Of a stretch of 64,000 bases of DNA, positions 45,746 through 53,296 are shown in pieces. The DNA lies in the NCBI GenBank assembly GCA_050305515.1, contig JBNLFL010000025.1, positions 1 through 64,000 of the forward strand, read 5' to 3'. Origin of the DNA: JAFGUB01 sp050305515 (GTDB taxonomy: Bacteria; Campylobacterota; Campylobacteria; Campylobacterales; Sulfurimonadaceae). The translations under genes were made by a program, and so were the position numbers. Below the pieces are notes generated by a model. It had not been told where the DNA came from. It made no database searches and saw nothing but the letters and a program-made list of their open reading frames with translations. The first letter of the stretch is position 1. Every line of letters begins with the position of its first letter.

Positions 45746-47161
45746 ATGAAAAAGACGACCGTTTCAGCGCTGGTTTCATTGACGCTGTGTAGTTTCATTA
45801 ATGCGGACTGTCTTCAGGTCAAGGCTGATGATACAGCACTTGAAGAGCAGATCCGTGTGCTCAACACAAAAATAGACGAACTGGCTCAGGCTCAAAATGA
45901 CGCGGCCAAAGCGCAGGCCGCGCTTAAAGAAGAGCAGAAGTATCAGGCAGGAATGCTCTCTAGGGTGAATGCCCAGAGTGCCAACGACAATATCAAGTGG
46001 GACCTCGATTTTCGCTCCGCATATCACAACCTTAATTATAAGGATGTAGCCGGAGAGACCTATTCAAACCCTTCGCTGCTGACCAACCGTGTCTGGCTCG
46101 GACTGGGTTCGAAAGTGAATGACCGCCTCTTTTTCAACGGTCAGATTGCGGCGTATTACAACTGGGGTGCCGACACCAATGCCGCCGAGGATAAACTCTG
46201 GCAGCAGAACTCCCGTCCCAACGACACGACGATCCGCCTGCGTCAGGCCTACTTTGTTTACAAACTGCTCCAGGGCGATCTGCCGGTCAATATCAGTGTC
46301 GGGCGCCGGGCGGCGGTTGACGGCTTTTTGGCCAACCATCGCGAAGGCACCAAAGATCCCGGCTCACCGCTGGCGCATATCACAAATATGGAAGTCGACG
46401 GTGCCATGATGCAGCTGACGCTGGATCATTATTTTCTTCCTGGGTCGTACCTGAAAGTGGTTTACGGACGTGCCCATGATCCGGCAGAGCGCGGCATGCC
46501 GACACCGTATCTTGATGACACCGAGGACGATGACAAATCGGTTGACTTTATTGTCGTGCCGATGTCGCTCTATGCCAACGGTACCGATACGCTGATGGCG
46601 CAGTACTCCATGATTATGAACTCCAAGGGTGAGCGCATCAACGATGACGGCACCACGACCAAAAAAATGGCATCGGGCACAACCCATCTGGCGGCACTCT
46701 CCTACCAGCGTGAAGGAATTAACGAAGATATCGAGTTTCTTGAAGAGGCGATCTTCTTCGCCAGTGCCGCAATGAGTGTGACCGATCCCAAAGAGGGCTT
46801 TCAGATGCTGGGCTCCGAAGAGGGCAAAACGGGCTACAGCTACTGGGTGGGTCTGATAGTTCCCGACATGATCACGGATGAAGGCAAACTCGGATTCGAG
46901 TACAACTACGGCACCGAATACTGGACACCGATGACATGGGCGGAAGACTCCGTGATCGGTTCAAAAATCGCGACACGCGGCAGCGCCTATGAAGCGTACT
47001 GGAACCTTCCCATTGAAGGCAAAAATCTGACGGCACAGCTGCGTTATACCTACCTTGACTACGACTACCGCGCCAACACGACCTGCTACTGGGACGATCC
47101 GGCGAAAGAAAATCTTGATACGGCTCAGGAACTCCGCGTATTCCTGCGCTACCGTTACTAA
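45746..47161 (+). CDS. DUF3373 outer-membrane porin-like protein
   Basis: The 471-residue protein has a signal peptide, then a coiled-coil segment (about 28-70, TALEEQIRVLNTKIDELAQA) of the kind that anchors porins to peptidoglycan, and then a beta-barrel body with alternating aromatic strands ending in LRVFLRYRY, a C-terminal aromatic typical of BAM substrates. It fits DUF3373, a porin-like family common in sulfur-oxidising Campylobacterota. Position directly before SQR (9 bp) suggests passage or handling of sulfur compounds at the outer membrane; the substrate is unproven. Confidence 0.8.
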   Translation: MKKTTVSALVSLTLCSFINADCLQVKADDTALEEQIRVLNTKIDELAQAQNDAAKAQAALKEEQKYQAGMLSRVNAQSANDNIKWDLDFRSAYHNLNYKDVAGETYSNPSLLTNRVWLGLGSKVNDRLFFNGQIAAYYNWGADTNAAEDKLWQQNSRPNDTTIRLRQAYFVYKLLQGDLPVNISVGRRAAVDGFLANHREGTKDPGSPLAHITNMEVDGAMMQLTLDHYFLPGSYLKVVYGRAHDPAERGMPTPYLDDTEDDDKSVDFIVVPMSLYANGTDTLMAQYSMIMNSKGERINDDGTTTKKMASGTTHLAALSYQREGINEDIEFLEEAIFFASAAMSVTDPKEGFQMLGSEEGKTGYSYWVGLIVPDMITDEGKLGFEYNYGTEYWTPMTWAEDSVIGSKIATRGSAYEAYWNLPIEGKNLTAQLRYTYLDYDYRANTTCYWDDPAKENLDTAQELRVFLRYRY

Positions 47162-47170
47162 GGAGTAGAT

Positions 47171-48598
47171 ATGAGTGAGATCAAAACGGTCATGAAAACA
47201 ATAGAAGCGGGCATGAGCCGACGTGATGCACTGAAAGTGATGGGGCTCTCTCCCGTCGCGGCGACACTGTTGCTCTCAGGCACGACGACGCCGGAAGTTC
47301 AGGCTTCCGATGCGAAAGGCAAGATTGTCATCGTCGGCGGGGGCGCTGCCGGAATCATGGCGATGGCGCGCCTGCGACGCTCTCTCTCCAACCCGGATAT
47401 CACGATCATTGCTCCCAATGAAGTGCATCTGTATCAGCCCGGCCAGGTCTTTATGGCAGCAGGCGAATATACGTTTGACGATATCAAAAAACGCAACGCC
47501 GATTTCATTCCTTCGGATGTAAAGTGGATCAAGGACGAAGTCGCGACGTTTGACCCTGACAACAACAAGGTCATTACCCGTGCCGGCGAGACGATCGGTT
47601 ATGATTACCTCATCGTAGCGACGGGTCTTGCGTACCATTATGAGTGGATCGAAGGACTAAGCCGTAATGACATTGGCAAAAACGGAATTTCCAGCGTCTA
47701 TCTCAACGACCTGGAAAAAGGTACGGCTGATGGTGGCAGCATCACATGGGAGTGGTTTAACAACGTCAAGGAAGCGGCGAAAAACGGAAAGCCGCGTGTT
47801 ATCTGCACGCAGCCGGGGACTCCCATCAAATGCGGCGGCGCACCGCAGAAAATTCTCTACCTCAGCGACGATTTTCTCAAACGCGACGGTCTGAGTGCCG
47901 AGTTCACCTTTGCGACGAATGGCGGCAAGCTCTTCGGTCTCGATGCGGTGAACAAAACGCTGGTTGAAGAGGTGCAGCCGCGCTATGGCAACATCACGAA
48001 TAAATTCGCCCACAATCTTGTTGCCATCGATGTCGAGAAAAAAATTGCGACGTTTGAACACAAGTATGAAGAACAGGGCGAATACGATGAAGATCTCGAA
48101 GAGTACGAGATGATCAAAAAGAGCGAGCGTGTCGATATGGAATACGATTTCATCCATATCGTACCGCCGATGAGCGCGCCCGATGCCGTAGTCAATTCGC
48201 CGCTTTCATGGCAGCAGGGTTCGGCAAAAGGGTGGCTCGAAGTTGATCGCGAAACGCTGCAGCATCTGCGCTATCCCAATGTTTTCGGCATGGGTGACGT
48301 CTGCGGGATTCCTCTGGGTAAAACCGGAGGAAGTGCGCGTCACCACGGACCGATTCTCGTTGGCAACCTGATTGCGCAGATGGAAGGCAAATCGCTCTCT
48401 CAGAAGTTCGACGGCTACACCGTATGTCCGCTCAAAACGGAGTATGGCAAGATCATTCTGGCCGAGTTCAACTATCTGGGTGCCGCACCGTCATTTCCAA
48501 TGCTCGATGTTGGGAAAGCACGCTGGATGTGGTGGGCGTTTGACCTCTATGCGCTAAAAACCATGTACTGGCAGCTGATGATGCGGGGGCTGATGTAA
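47171..48598 (+). CDS. sqr: sulfide:quinone oxidoreductase with Tat-like signal
   Basis: SQR oxidises sulfide and passes electrons to quinone. The 475-residue protein begins with twin arginine in SRRDALKVMGLSPVAATLLL (about 16-35), then FAD-binding VIVGGGAAG (53-61), the SQR signature around Cys221 (KCGGAPQK), a second cysteine Cys378 in GDVCGIPLGKTGG, and a C-terminal amphipathic region (WMWWAFDLYALKTMYWQLMM) for membrane attachment. The catalytic cysteines are thus present, unlike in the flavoprotein at 4484. The twin-arginine leader suggests a periplasmic membrane-bound enzyme. AAGGAG precedes the ATG. The SQR subtype is not assigned. Confidence 0.88.
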   Translation: MSEIKTVMKTIEAGMSRRDALKVMGLSPVAATLLLSGTTTPEVQASDAKGKIVIVGGGAAGIMAMARLRRSLSNPDITIIAPNEVHLYQPGQVFMAAGEYTFDDIKKRNADFIPSDVKWIKDEVATFDPDNNKVITRAGETIGYDYLIVATGLAYHYEWIEGLSRNDIGKNGISSVYLNDLEKGTADGGSITWEWFNNVKEAAKNGKPRVICTQPGTPIKCGGAPQKILYLSDDFLKRDGLSAEFTFATNGGKLFGLDAVNKTLVEEVQPRYGNITNKFAHNLVAIDVEKKIATFEHKYEEQGEYDEDLEEYEMIKKSERVDMEYDFIHIVPPMSAPDAVVNSPLSWQQGSAKGWLEVDRETLQHLRYPNVFGMGDVCGIPLGKTGGSARHHGPILVGNLIAQMEGKSLSQKFDGYTVCPLKTEYGKIILAEFNYLGAAPSFPMLDVGKARWMWWAFDLYALKTMYWQLMMRGLM

Positions 48599-48631
48599 GC
48601 CTTACATGTAACGCTGCAAATACCTCTTTTG

Positions 48632-48640
48632 TGCTACAAT
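48632..48640 (+). promoter_or_regulatory. extended -10 promoter of the 69-residue gene
   Basis: TGCTACAAT (TG at 48632, TACAAT 48635-48640) is an extended -10 element 22 nt before the ATG at 48663, which has GGGAGG as ribosome site. A TTACATGTAA copy (48602-48611) lies just upstream where a -35 region would be. Confidence 0.5.
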
Positions 48641-48662
48641 CTTTCCATACGGGAGGTGTAGC

Positions 48663-48872
48663 ATGAACGCACTTGATAAAGAGCTCCAGAGCCGCAAGGC
48701 CGAAATAAAAAAAGAGCTCGAACTTCTTTTTAAAACCAATATGAAAATTACCGACTGGGATGTGCCCGAAGTGGATGACCATGCAGCGGCGCAGATGCTT
48801 GCAGCCATTATGCAAGAAGCGCTTGATGAACTCAAAGAGAACATCAAAGCCGGGACGTACGATTTTTATTAA
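48663..48872 (+). CDS. small conserved-looking acidic protein
   Basis: A 69-residue soluble protein with a strong GGGAGGTG ribosome site and its own promoter. It is mainly helical and charged (DKELQSRKAEIKKELELLF, then DDHAAAQMLAAIMQEALDEL). No family is recognised. Codon use is like that of neighbours, and the good signals make it a real gene. Its TAA overlaps the stop of the converging histidine kinase gene by 4 bp (TTAA), so the two transcripts overlap tail to tail. Confidence 0.7.
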   Translation: MNALDKELQSRKAEIKKELELLFKTNMKITDWDVPEVDDHAAAQMLAAIMQEALDELKENIKAGTYDFY

Positions 48873-50080
48873 AGCGCTGTTTTTCCGGTGACGATGGAGA
48901 AACAGTGATAGCCCTCTTGATAGCTGTAATGCAGCGCAAAGCCATGCTTCTGAACGATTTTCTGGATGATGTCAAGCCCCAGTCCGAAACCTTCGGAGTT
49001 TCGGGAACGCTCCTGACGGCTGAACGGGCGCAGCAGCTCCTGAACCTCGGTTTCGAGCGCTCTGCCATGGTTTCGTACCGTAATGGTCCGGTTTTTGACA
49101 TCAAGAAAAACGGGAAGCCGATCGCTGTATTTGAGGGCATTCTCAAGCAGATTTTTCAATGCCAGCGCGAGATACTGGACATTGGCCGAAAAGGTAAAGT
49201 TTTCGGCAATGGTTACATGTATGGCGCTTTCATCCGGGAGTGACAGTTTTGAGAGCGCTTCGAGAACGACGGTTTCAACGCTTGTCGCCTCACGAGAAAG
49301 CGTGTCGGTGACGCGGAGTTTTTCAATCTCCAGAAGCTCGCGGGTCAGCTGATCGAGCTCTTTTAAGGAGCGGTGAAGGGTCTCGTGCGCCGGCGAAGCG
49401 GGAATCTTCTCCAGTGCAAAAAGACCCCGTGCAATAGGGGTACGCAGTTCATGCCCCACATCACGCAGCAGGGCCTCCCGGGAACGGATGAGGTTTTCTA
49501 TCGTCTGCGCCATTTCATTATACGTTTCGGAAACCGCCCCGATCTCATCCTGTGACGCTACGTTGCTTCGGCTTTTAAAATCGCCTCCTGAAAACCGGCG
49601 CATGGTAGCGGTGATATGGCGCAGCGGCGAGAGCATCCGGAGAATAATGATGAAGATCAGCACCAGAACGACGGTATCGGCAACGACAAGAAGGCTTAAA
49701 ATCCAGTCTTTGCCCTGACGCTCCGGCGTGCGCTCTTTCAGATAGAGATCATCGTCGAGATAGCGCAAATGCATCACATACGCGCCCTCGACGGATTCGA
49801 AGAGTTCAAAAAAACCGAAAGTATGCGGTTGCTCTATAAGGGTACGCTTGATGGCGACGGGAGCAATTTGCACCAGATTGAGCTCTTCGAGACGCGATTT
49901 GAGTTCATCGGGAGCGGCACGCATCATCCAGCCAAAGAGTTTGCGGCCGTCGGAGAGGTATTTTTGCAGTACGAGCGATTCGTATTTTTCGGCGTTGATG
50001 GTTTCGATCTGATAGCCGATGCCGAGCATAAGCATCAGACTGACGGAAAAGAGCAGGGTTATTTTGTAGAAAATCGACAT
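48869..50080 (-). CDS. sensor histidine kinase (CpxA/ArsS-like)
   Basis: The 403-residue kinase has a short cytoplasmic start, membrane segment 1 (about 8-24), a ~100-residue periplasmic sensor, membrane segment 2 (about 127-149), a HAMP linker, and the HisKA box with His210 (VGHELRTPIARG) followed by a HATPase domain (NLLENALKYS, SEGFGLGLDI). It is encoded 3 bp behind its response regulator and downstream of a Spy/CpxP-like periplasmic protein, a layout like cpxP-cpxR-cpxA. The signal is likely envelope or redox stress tied to the adjacent cytochrome genes. Confidence 0.9.
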   Translation of the reverse strand: MSIFYKITLLFSVSLMLMLGIGYQIETINAEKYESLVLQKYLSDGRKLFGWMMRAAPDELKSRLEELNLVQIAPVAIKRTLIEQPHTFGFFELFESVEGAYVMHLRYLDDDLYLKERTPERQGKDWILSLLVVADTVVLVLIFIIILRMLSPLRHITATMRRFSGGDFKSRSNVASQDEIGAVSETYNEMAQTIENLIRSREALLRDVGHELRTPIARGLFALEKIPASPAHETLHRSLKELDQLTRELLEIEKLRVTDTLSREATSVETVVLEALSKLSLPDESAIHVTIAENFTFSANVQYLALALKNLLENALKYSDRLPVFLDVKNRTITVRNHGRALETEVQELLRPFSRQERSRNSEGFGLGLDIIQKIVQKHGFALHYSYQEGYHCFSIVTGKTAL

Positions 50081-50083
50081 GCA

Positions 50084-50755
50084 CTACCCTTCAAAGCGGT
50101 ATCCGATGCCCCAGACGGATTTGATGTAACGCGGTGTTTTCGCATCATCTCCTATTTTCTGGCGGATATTGCTGATGTGCATGTCAATGGTGCGGTGTTT
50201 TGTCTGCGGATCTAGCCCGATGGCGTGAATCATCTGATCCCGCGAGATATTTTTTCCGCGCTGTCTCAGCAGGAGCCAGAAGAGATCAAACTCAATCCGG
50301 GTGAAGTCGATGGGATAGCCTTCCATCGTGACGCTTCGGTTGGCGGTATCGATGCCAAAATCGGAGATAACCTGCTCCTCTTTGCGGCCGTAACGGCGCA
50401 GCACCGCTTCAAGGCGCAGTACCAGTTCGCGGGGTTCGTAGGGTTTGTCCAGATAGTCGTCCGCTCCCAGGTCGTAGCCGTAGATTTTATTACCGATATC
50501 GGTACGTGCCGAGGAGATAATAATGGGAATATCGCATTCATGCCTGATTTTTTTGGCGACGTCGAATCCGTCCATACCCGGCAGCATCAGGTCAAGCACA
50601 ACGATATCGTACGGGATTTTCTCCAAAAGCAGGGCATTGAGTGCCTGCTGGGGGTTGTCAAAACCGTCCGCATCGAATCCGTACTCTTTGAGAAACGCGA
50701 TAATCAGCGCCTGTAGCTCGACATCGTCTTCAATGAGCAGTACCCGTTTACTCAA
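50084..50755 (-). CDS. OmpR/CpxR-family response regulator
   Basis: About 223 residues: receiver domain with Asp55 (VVLDLMLPGMDG) and a C-terminal winged helix (FTRIEFDLFWLLL, RTIDMHISNIRQKI, VWGIGYRFEG). The TTG at 50755 is chosen because GAGGAG lies 8 nt upstream and the mature N-terminus then reads SKRVLLIEDD. It overlaps the end of the Spy-like gene by 8 bp. It likely binds the tandem 11-bp boxes at 53253-53274 upstream of the operon, giving autoregulation; this is inference from the repeat geometry. Confidence 0.9.
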   Translation of the reverse strand: MSKRVLLIEDDVELQALIIAFLKEYGFDADGFDNPQQALNALLLEKIPYDIVVLDLMLPGMDGFDVAKKIRHECDIPIIISSARTDIGNKIYGYDLGADDYLDKPYEPRELVLRLEAVLRRYGRKEEQVISDFGIDTANRSVTMEGYPIDFTRIEFDLFWLLLRQRGKNISRDQMIHAIGLDPQTKHRTIDMHISNIRQKIGDDAKTPRYIKSVWGIGYRFEG

Positions 50756-51128
50756 GTTCCCACTCCTCAATATGTTTGACAAAACGGTGTTTTTGCTCCG
50801 GGGTCAAAATGGCGTGGAGCTGTTCAAAAAGCCGCGAACGGATGCGGACGGAAGCGCGCACGCGCTCAAGATAGGCGGCTTCGAATGCCGTTTTATCGAA
50901 CTTCGGTGCCAGAAAGAGGGTATCAAGACCGGCCTGCGTGCGTTTCTGTTCATGGTGAAGTGTCTGCGCCGCATCGCGATACTCCCGCATGGCCTCCTTG
51001 AGTGCCTGATGCTGCTGCGGATTCAGGTGCAGGTCATGCAGGTCCATGGCGAAACGGTGATGCTCTTCGTCGGCGGACGCACTGAAAAATAGAAATCCCG
51101 CAACGATCCAGATGAATAGCAATTTCAT
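50748..51128 (-). CDS. Spy/CpxP-like periplasmic protein
   Basis: A 126-residue protein with a signal peptide (about 1-19) and an all-helical, His- and Arg-rich body containing two LTxxQ-like motifs, HLNPQQHQAL and ILTPEQKHRF, the Spy/CpxP signature. In enterobacteria CpxP restrains the CpxA sensor and Spy is a chaperone. Location directly upstream of a CpxR/CpxA-like pair supports a sensor-accessory role. It begins 9 bp after the cytochrome b gene. Confidence 0.78.
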   Translation of the reverse strand: MKLLFIWIVAGFLFFSASADEEHHRFAMDLHDLHLNPQQHQALKEAMREYRDAAQTLHHEQKRTQAGLDTLFLAPKFDKTAFEAAYLERVRASVRIRSRLFEQLHAILTPEQKHRFVKHIEEWELE

Positions 51129-51137
51129 CGGCGGCTC

Positions 51138-52241
51138 CTAAATTTGTTTGATGGCACTGTCTTCGATGGTGCCCTGTTCCACATCGCCGTGGCATGCTTT
51201 ACAGTTGGCCCGGCTTTTGATGGAGGCGCGGGCAAAGACATCATCGGGAATGTCATGATGGCGCCGCTTCCAAAACGGCGTTTGGGTCATTGCTATGATA
51301 GCGTTATTCCCGATGGATTGAAGCATTTTAAACGACATCTCCTGTTGCGATGTTTCGGCGGAGTGGGTTGTCAGGTACTCCAAAATACTCAGACGCTCCG
51401 TTTCTTCAAGCGAGGCGTCATCACCAAAATGGTTTTCCAGATCCGCCATGAGCAATTCCCAGGAACGGCGCGGCAGCAGTGTCGGGGGATAAAGCGTGTG
51501 GCACGAACCGCACTCTTTTGCAAAGAGCGGATGTTCGTCGGGGTAGTTTACTTTTTGATTGTAGCTTGCAACCAGCGGATTTTCCGGAGTGGCCAGTGCG
51601 TAAACCAGTGTGGCCACAGCGGCACCGATGCCCAAAAACGCGATGCCTTTTTGCGTCCATGTCAAAACAACGCTTTCGCCTTCAATATTTTTATAGCCAT
51701 CAAGCATGGAGTTCAGGGTGCGGTCGTGTGCATGGAGCAGCCGGTCCGTGACGACGCCGCCGACATGTGCCCCGATGAGCAGCCAAAGCAGCGTCACGCA
51801 GGCCTCATGCAGCTCCTCGAACCACTCCATATCTTCAAATTGCGTTACATGTAAAAACGCGAGCAGCCCGCGGTTTTCCTGAATGCCAAAGGCCAGCATC
51901 CCGCTAATAACCGCGAGGGCTGCGACAAGCAGCAGTGCCGCCATTACGTAGCTTGCGGCGGGATTGTGTCCGATATAGTGACGTGAGGGGCGAAAGAGGT
52001 TCAGCAGATAGTCGCGAAGTGCTTTGGTGCTCCACTCAAAATCGCCAAAACGCGAATACTTCGGCCCGAACCGTCCCCATGCGAGTCGAAACAGCAGCAA
52101 GACACCTGCGGCAGTCCCGATGGCGGCGTGGACACCGAGCCAGCGATCTTCAAAAGACGCCACCCATGCCCCAAGAATGGAACCCACGAACAAAAGATGA
52201 AAAATACGGGTGGGCAAACTCCAGACATAAACCTTTTTCAT
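51138..52241 (-). CDS. cytochrome b561-type membrane protein fused to a dihaem cytochrome c domain
   Basis: The 367-residue protein has an N-terminal b-type membrane module with four helices (about 10-50, 97-120, 143-165, 198-218) and paired histidines (such as IFHLLF and GVHAAIG), then a periplasmic domain with two haem c sites, CGSCH at 244-248 and CKACH near 347-351. The C-terminal part closely resembles the separate dihaem protein encoded next (shared block KECG-CH, then RSWELLM-L-NHFG). It would carry electrons from quinol to the soluble cytochromes. A start at 52241 has GGGAGG before it. Confidence 0.87.
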   Translation of the reverse strand: MKKVYVWSLPTRIFHLLFVGSILGAWVASFEDRWLGVHAAIGTAAGVLLLFRLAWGRFGPKYSRFGDFEWSTKALRDYLLNLFRPSRHYIGHNPAASYVMAALLLVAALAVISGMLAFGIQENRGLLAFLHVTQFEDMEWFEELHEACVTLLWLLIGAHVGGVVTDRLLHAHDRTLNSMLDGYKNIEGESVVLTWTQKGIAFLGIGAAVATLVYALATPENPLVASYNQKVNYPDEHPLFAKECGSCHTLYPPTLLPRRSWELLMADLENHFGDDASLEETERLSILEYLTTHSAETSQQEMSFKMLQSIGNNAIIAMTQTPFWKRRHHDIPDDVFARASIKSRANCKACHGDVEQGTIEDSAIKQI

Positions 52242-52256
52242 TGTATCCTCCCGGAA

Positions 52257-52760
52257 TTATTCCCAGCGTCCATAGTTGGGAATGCGGATTTCACGTTCGC
52301 GGTAACTCCCTTTTTGGGCATTGGTATGACAGGCGGTACAGTTGGCGATACTGCCGACTTCGGGTTGTGTAATCATTTTTCTTGAGAGCTCGCGGTGTTC
52401 CCTGACAAAGTGGGGCGTCTCGGAGATGCGCAGCGGTACATCGCCATTGATATCGGTGATGCGTCCGTTGCTTGATGCGTTGGAGAGAAGATAGGTACGA
52501 ATACTTTGATAATCGGCACCCTCAAGCGTGGCATCGGTTCCGAAATGGTTCGAGAGCTGCTCCATGGTCAGCTCCCACGAACGCTTTGGCAAGAAGGAAG
52601 GCTGATACGCCATGTGGCAGGCACCGCACTCTTTTTGATAGAGTGCAGCCTCCGGAGTGGAAAGCATATTTGAACTCATGCGGCTGTAGGCGTGATCGTC
52701 TGCGAACAGGCCGGAAGAGAGCAGTGAAACGGTGATGGCAAGATGTTTGAGTGATAGCAT
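52257..52760 (-). CDS. dihaem cytochrome c (DHC)
   Basis: A 167-residue exported protein with two CXXCH sites, CGACH (45-49) and CTACH (about 141-145), and the block FLPKRSWELTMEQLSNHFG, fitting the dihaem cytochrome c (DHC) family. In Rhodobacter and Shewanella DHC passes electrons between a cytochrome b561 and the oxygen-binding SHP protein (established for those systems). Here the three genes are adjacent in the same order of transfer. The ribosome site AAGGA directly follows a TTACATGTAA palindrome at 52771-52780. Confidence 0.87.
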   Translation of the reverse strand: MLSLKHLAITVSLLSSGLFADDHAYSRMSSNMLSTPEAALYQKECGACHMAYQPSFLPKRSWELTMEQLSNHFGTDATLEGADYQSIRTYLLSNASSNGRITDINGDVPLRISETPHFVREHRELSRKMITQPEVGSIANCTACHTNAQKGSYREREIRIPNYGRWE

Positions 52761-52784
52761 GTCGAATCCTTTACATGTAAGTAT

Positions 52785-53189
52785 TTATTGCGCCATGATG
52801 TAGGTGAGTACATCGCCTTTTTCCTGAGCCGTGCCTTCCCGGTTATAAACATCGGAAAAGTTGCGCTTGAGCCATTTTGTCACCTCTTTGGGACTGGTGA
52901 GCCGCTGCGGATTGGCCGAGGGGGCAAGTGGCTCGATGGCCTTGGCGGTAAAACTGTTTTTTCCGGGATTTTTGAGATTGTTCGTGTGGCAGCCGGTACA
53001 GGCGATGGCAACACCTTTTTTACCGATGTGCGAGCTGGTAAAGAGCGCTTCGCCCCGCTTTGCATCAAAGGCGCTAAACGCAGGGTTGTCGGCTTTCGCC
53101 TCGGTTTCAAGCGCTGCCATATACTCCTGCATCGGGGATGCGGCCAACAGGCTGTACGTGCTGAGTCCAATCAGAATGATCGTTCGCAT
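52785..53189 (-). CDS. SHP-like monohaem cytochrome c (DUF1924 family)
   Basis: About 134 residues from the ATG at 53189, which has AAGGAG upstream. A signal peptide (about 1-17) is followed by one haem c site, CTGCH at 64-68, and the segment PKEVTKWLKRNFSDVY of the DUF1924/SHP type. Sphaeroides haem protein binds oxygen and nitric oxide at a haem whose sixth ligand is an asparagine; the Asn in WLKRN is a candidate, but this is inference. It is the first gene of the leftward run SHP, DHC, cytochrome b561, Spy-like, regulator, kinase. Confidence 0.82.
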   Translation of the reverse strand: MRTIILIGLSTYSLLAASPMQEYMAALETEAKADNPAFSAFDAKRGEALFTSSHIGKKGVAIACTGCHTNNLKNPGKNSFTAKAIEPLAPSANPQRLTSPKEVTKWLKRNFSDVYNREGTAQEKGDVLTYIMAQ

Positions 53190-53210
53190 TTTCTTTCTCC
53201 TTGGGTTGTG

Positions 53211-53239
53211 ATAGCACAATCATAGGAGAAAGGTGTCAA
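53211..53239 (-). promoter_or_regulatory. sigma-70-type promoter of the SHP operon
   Basis: On the minus strand TTGACA (53239-53234) is followed by a 17-bp spacer and TGCTAT (53216-53211). The start of transcription would be near 53204, giving a short leader to the ATG at 53189. This is the best -35/-10 pair in the window; most other promoters here show only a -10. Confidence 0.7.
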
Positions 53240-53252
53240 GTACGAAGGGGTG

Positions 53253-53274
53253 CTTTCTTGACACTTTCTTGACA
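53253..53274. repeat. tandem 11-bp boxes upstream of the SHP promoter
   Basis: CTTTCTTGACA occurs twice head to tail (53253-53263, 53264-53274), read on the operon strand as TGTCAAGAAAG twice. The 11-bp period and location just upstream of the -35 match the direct-repeat sites of OmpR/CpxR-type regulators. A reversed TTGACA forms the -35 itself. Confidence 0.55.
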
Positions 53275-53296
53275 AATTGAGGGTGAAAAAATGGCT

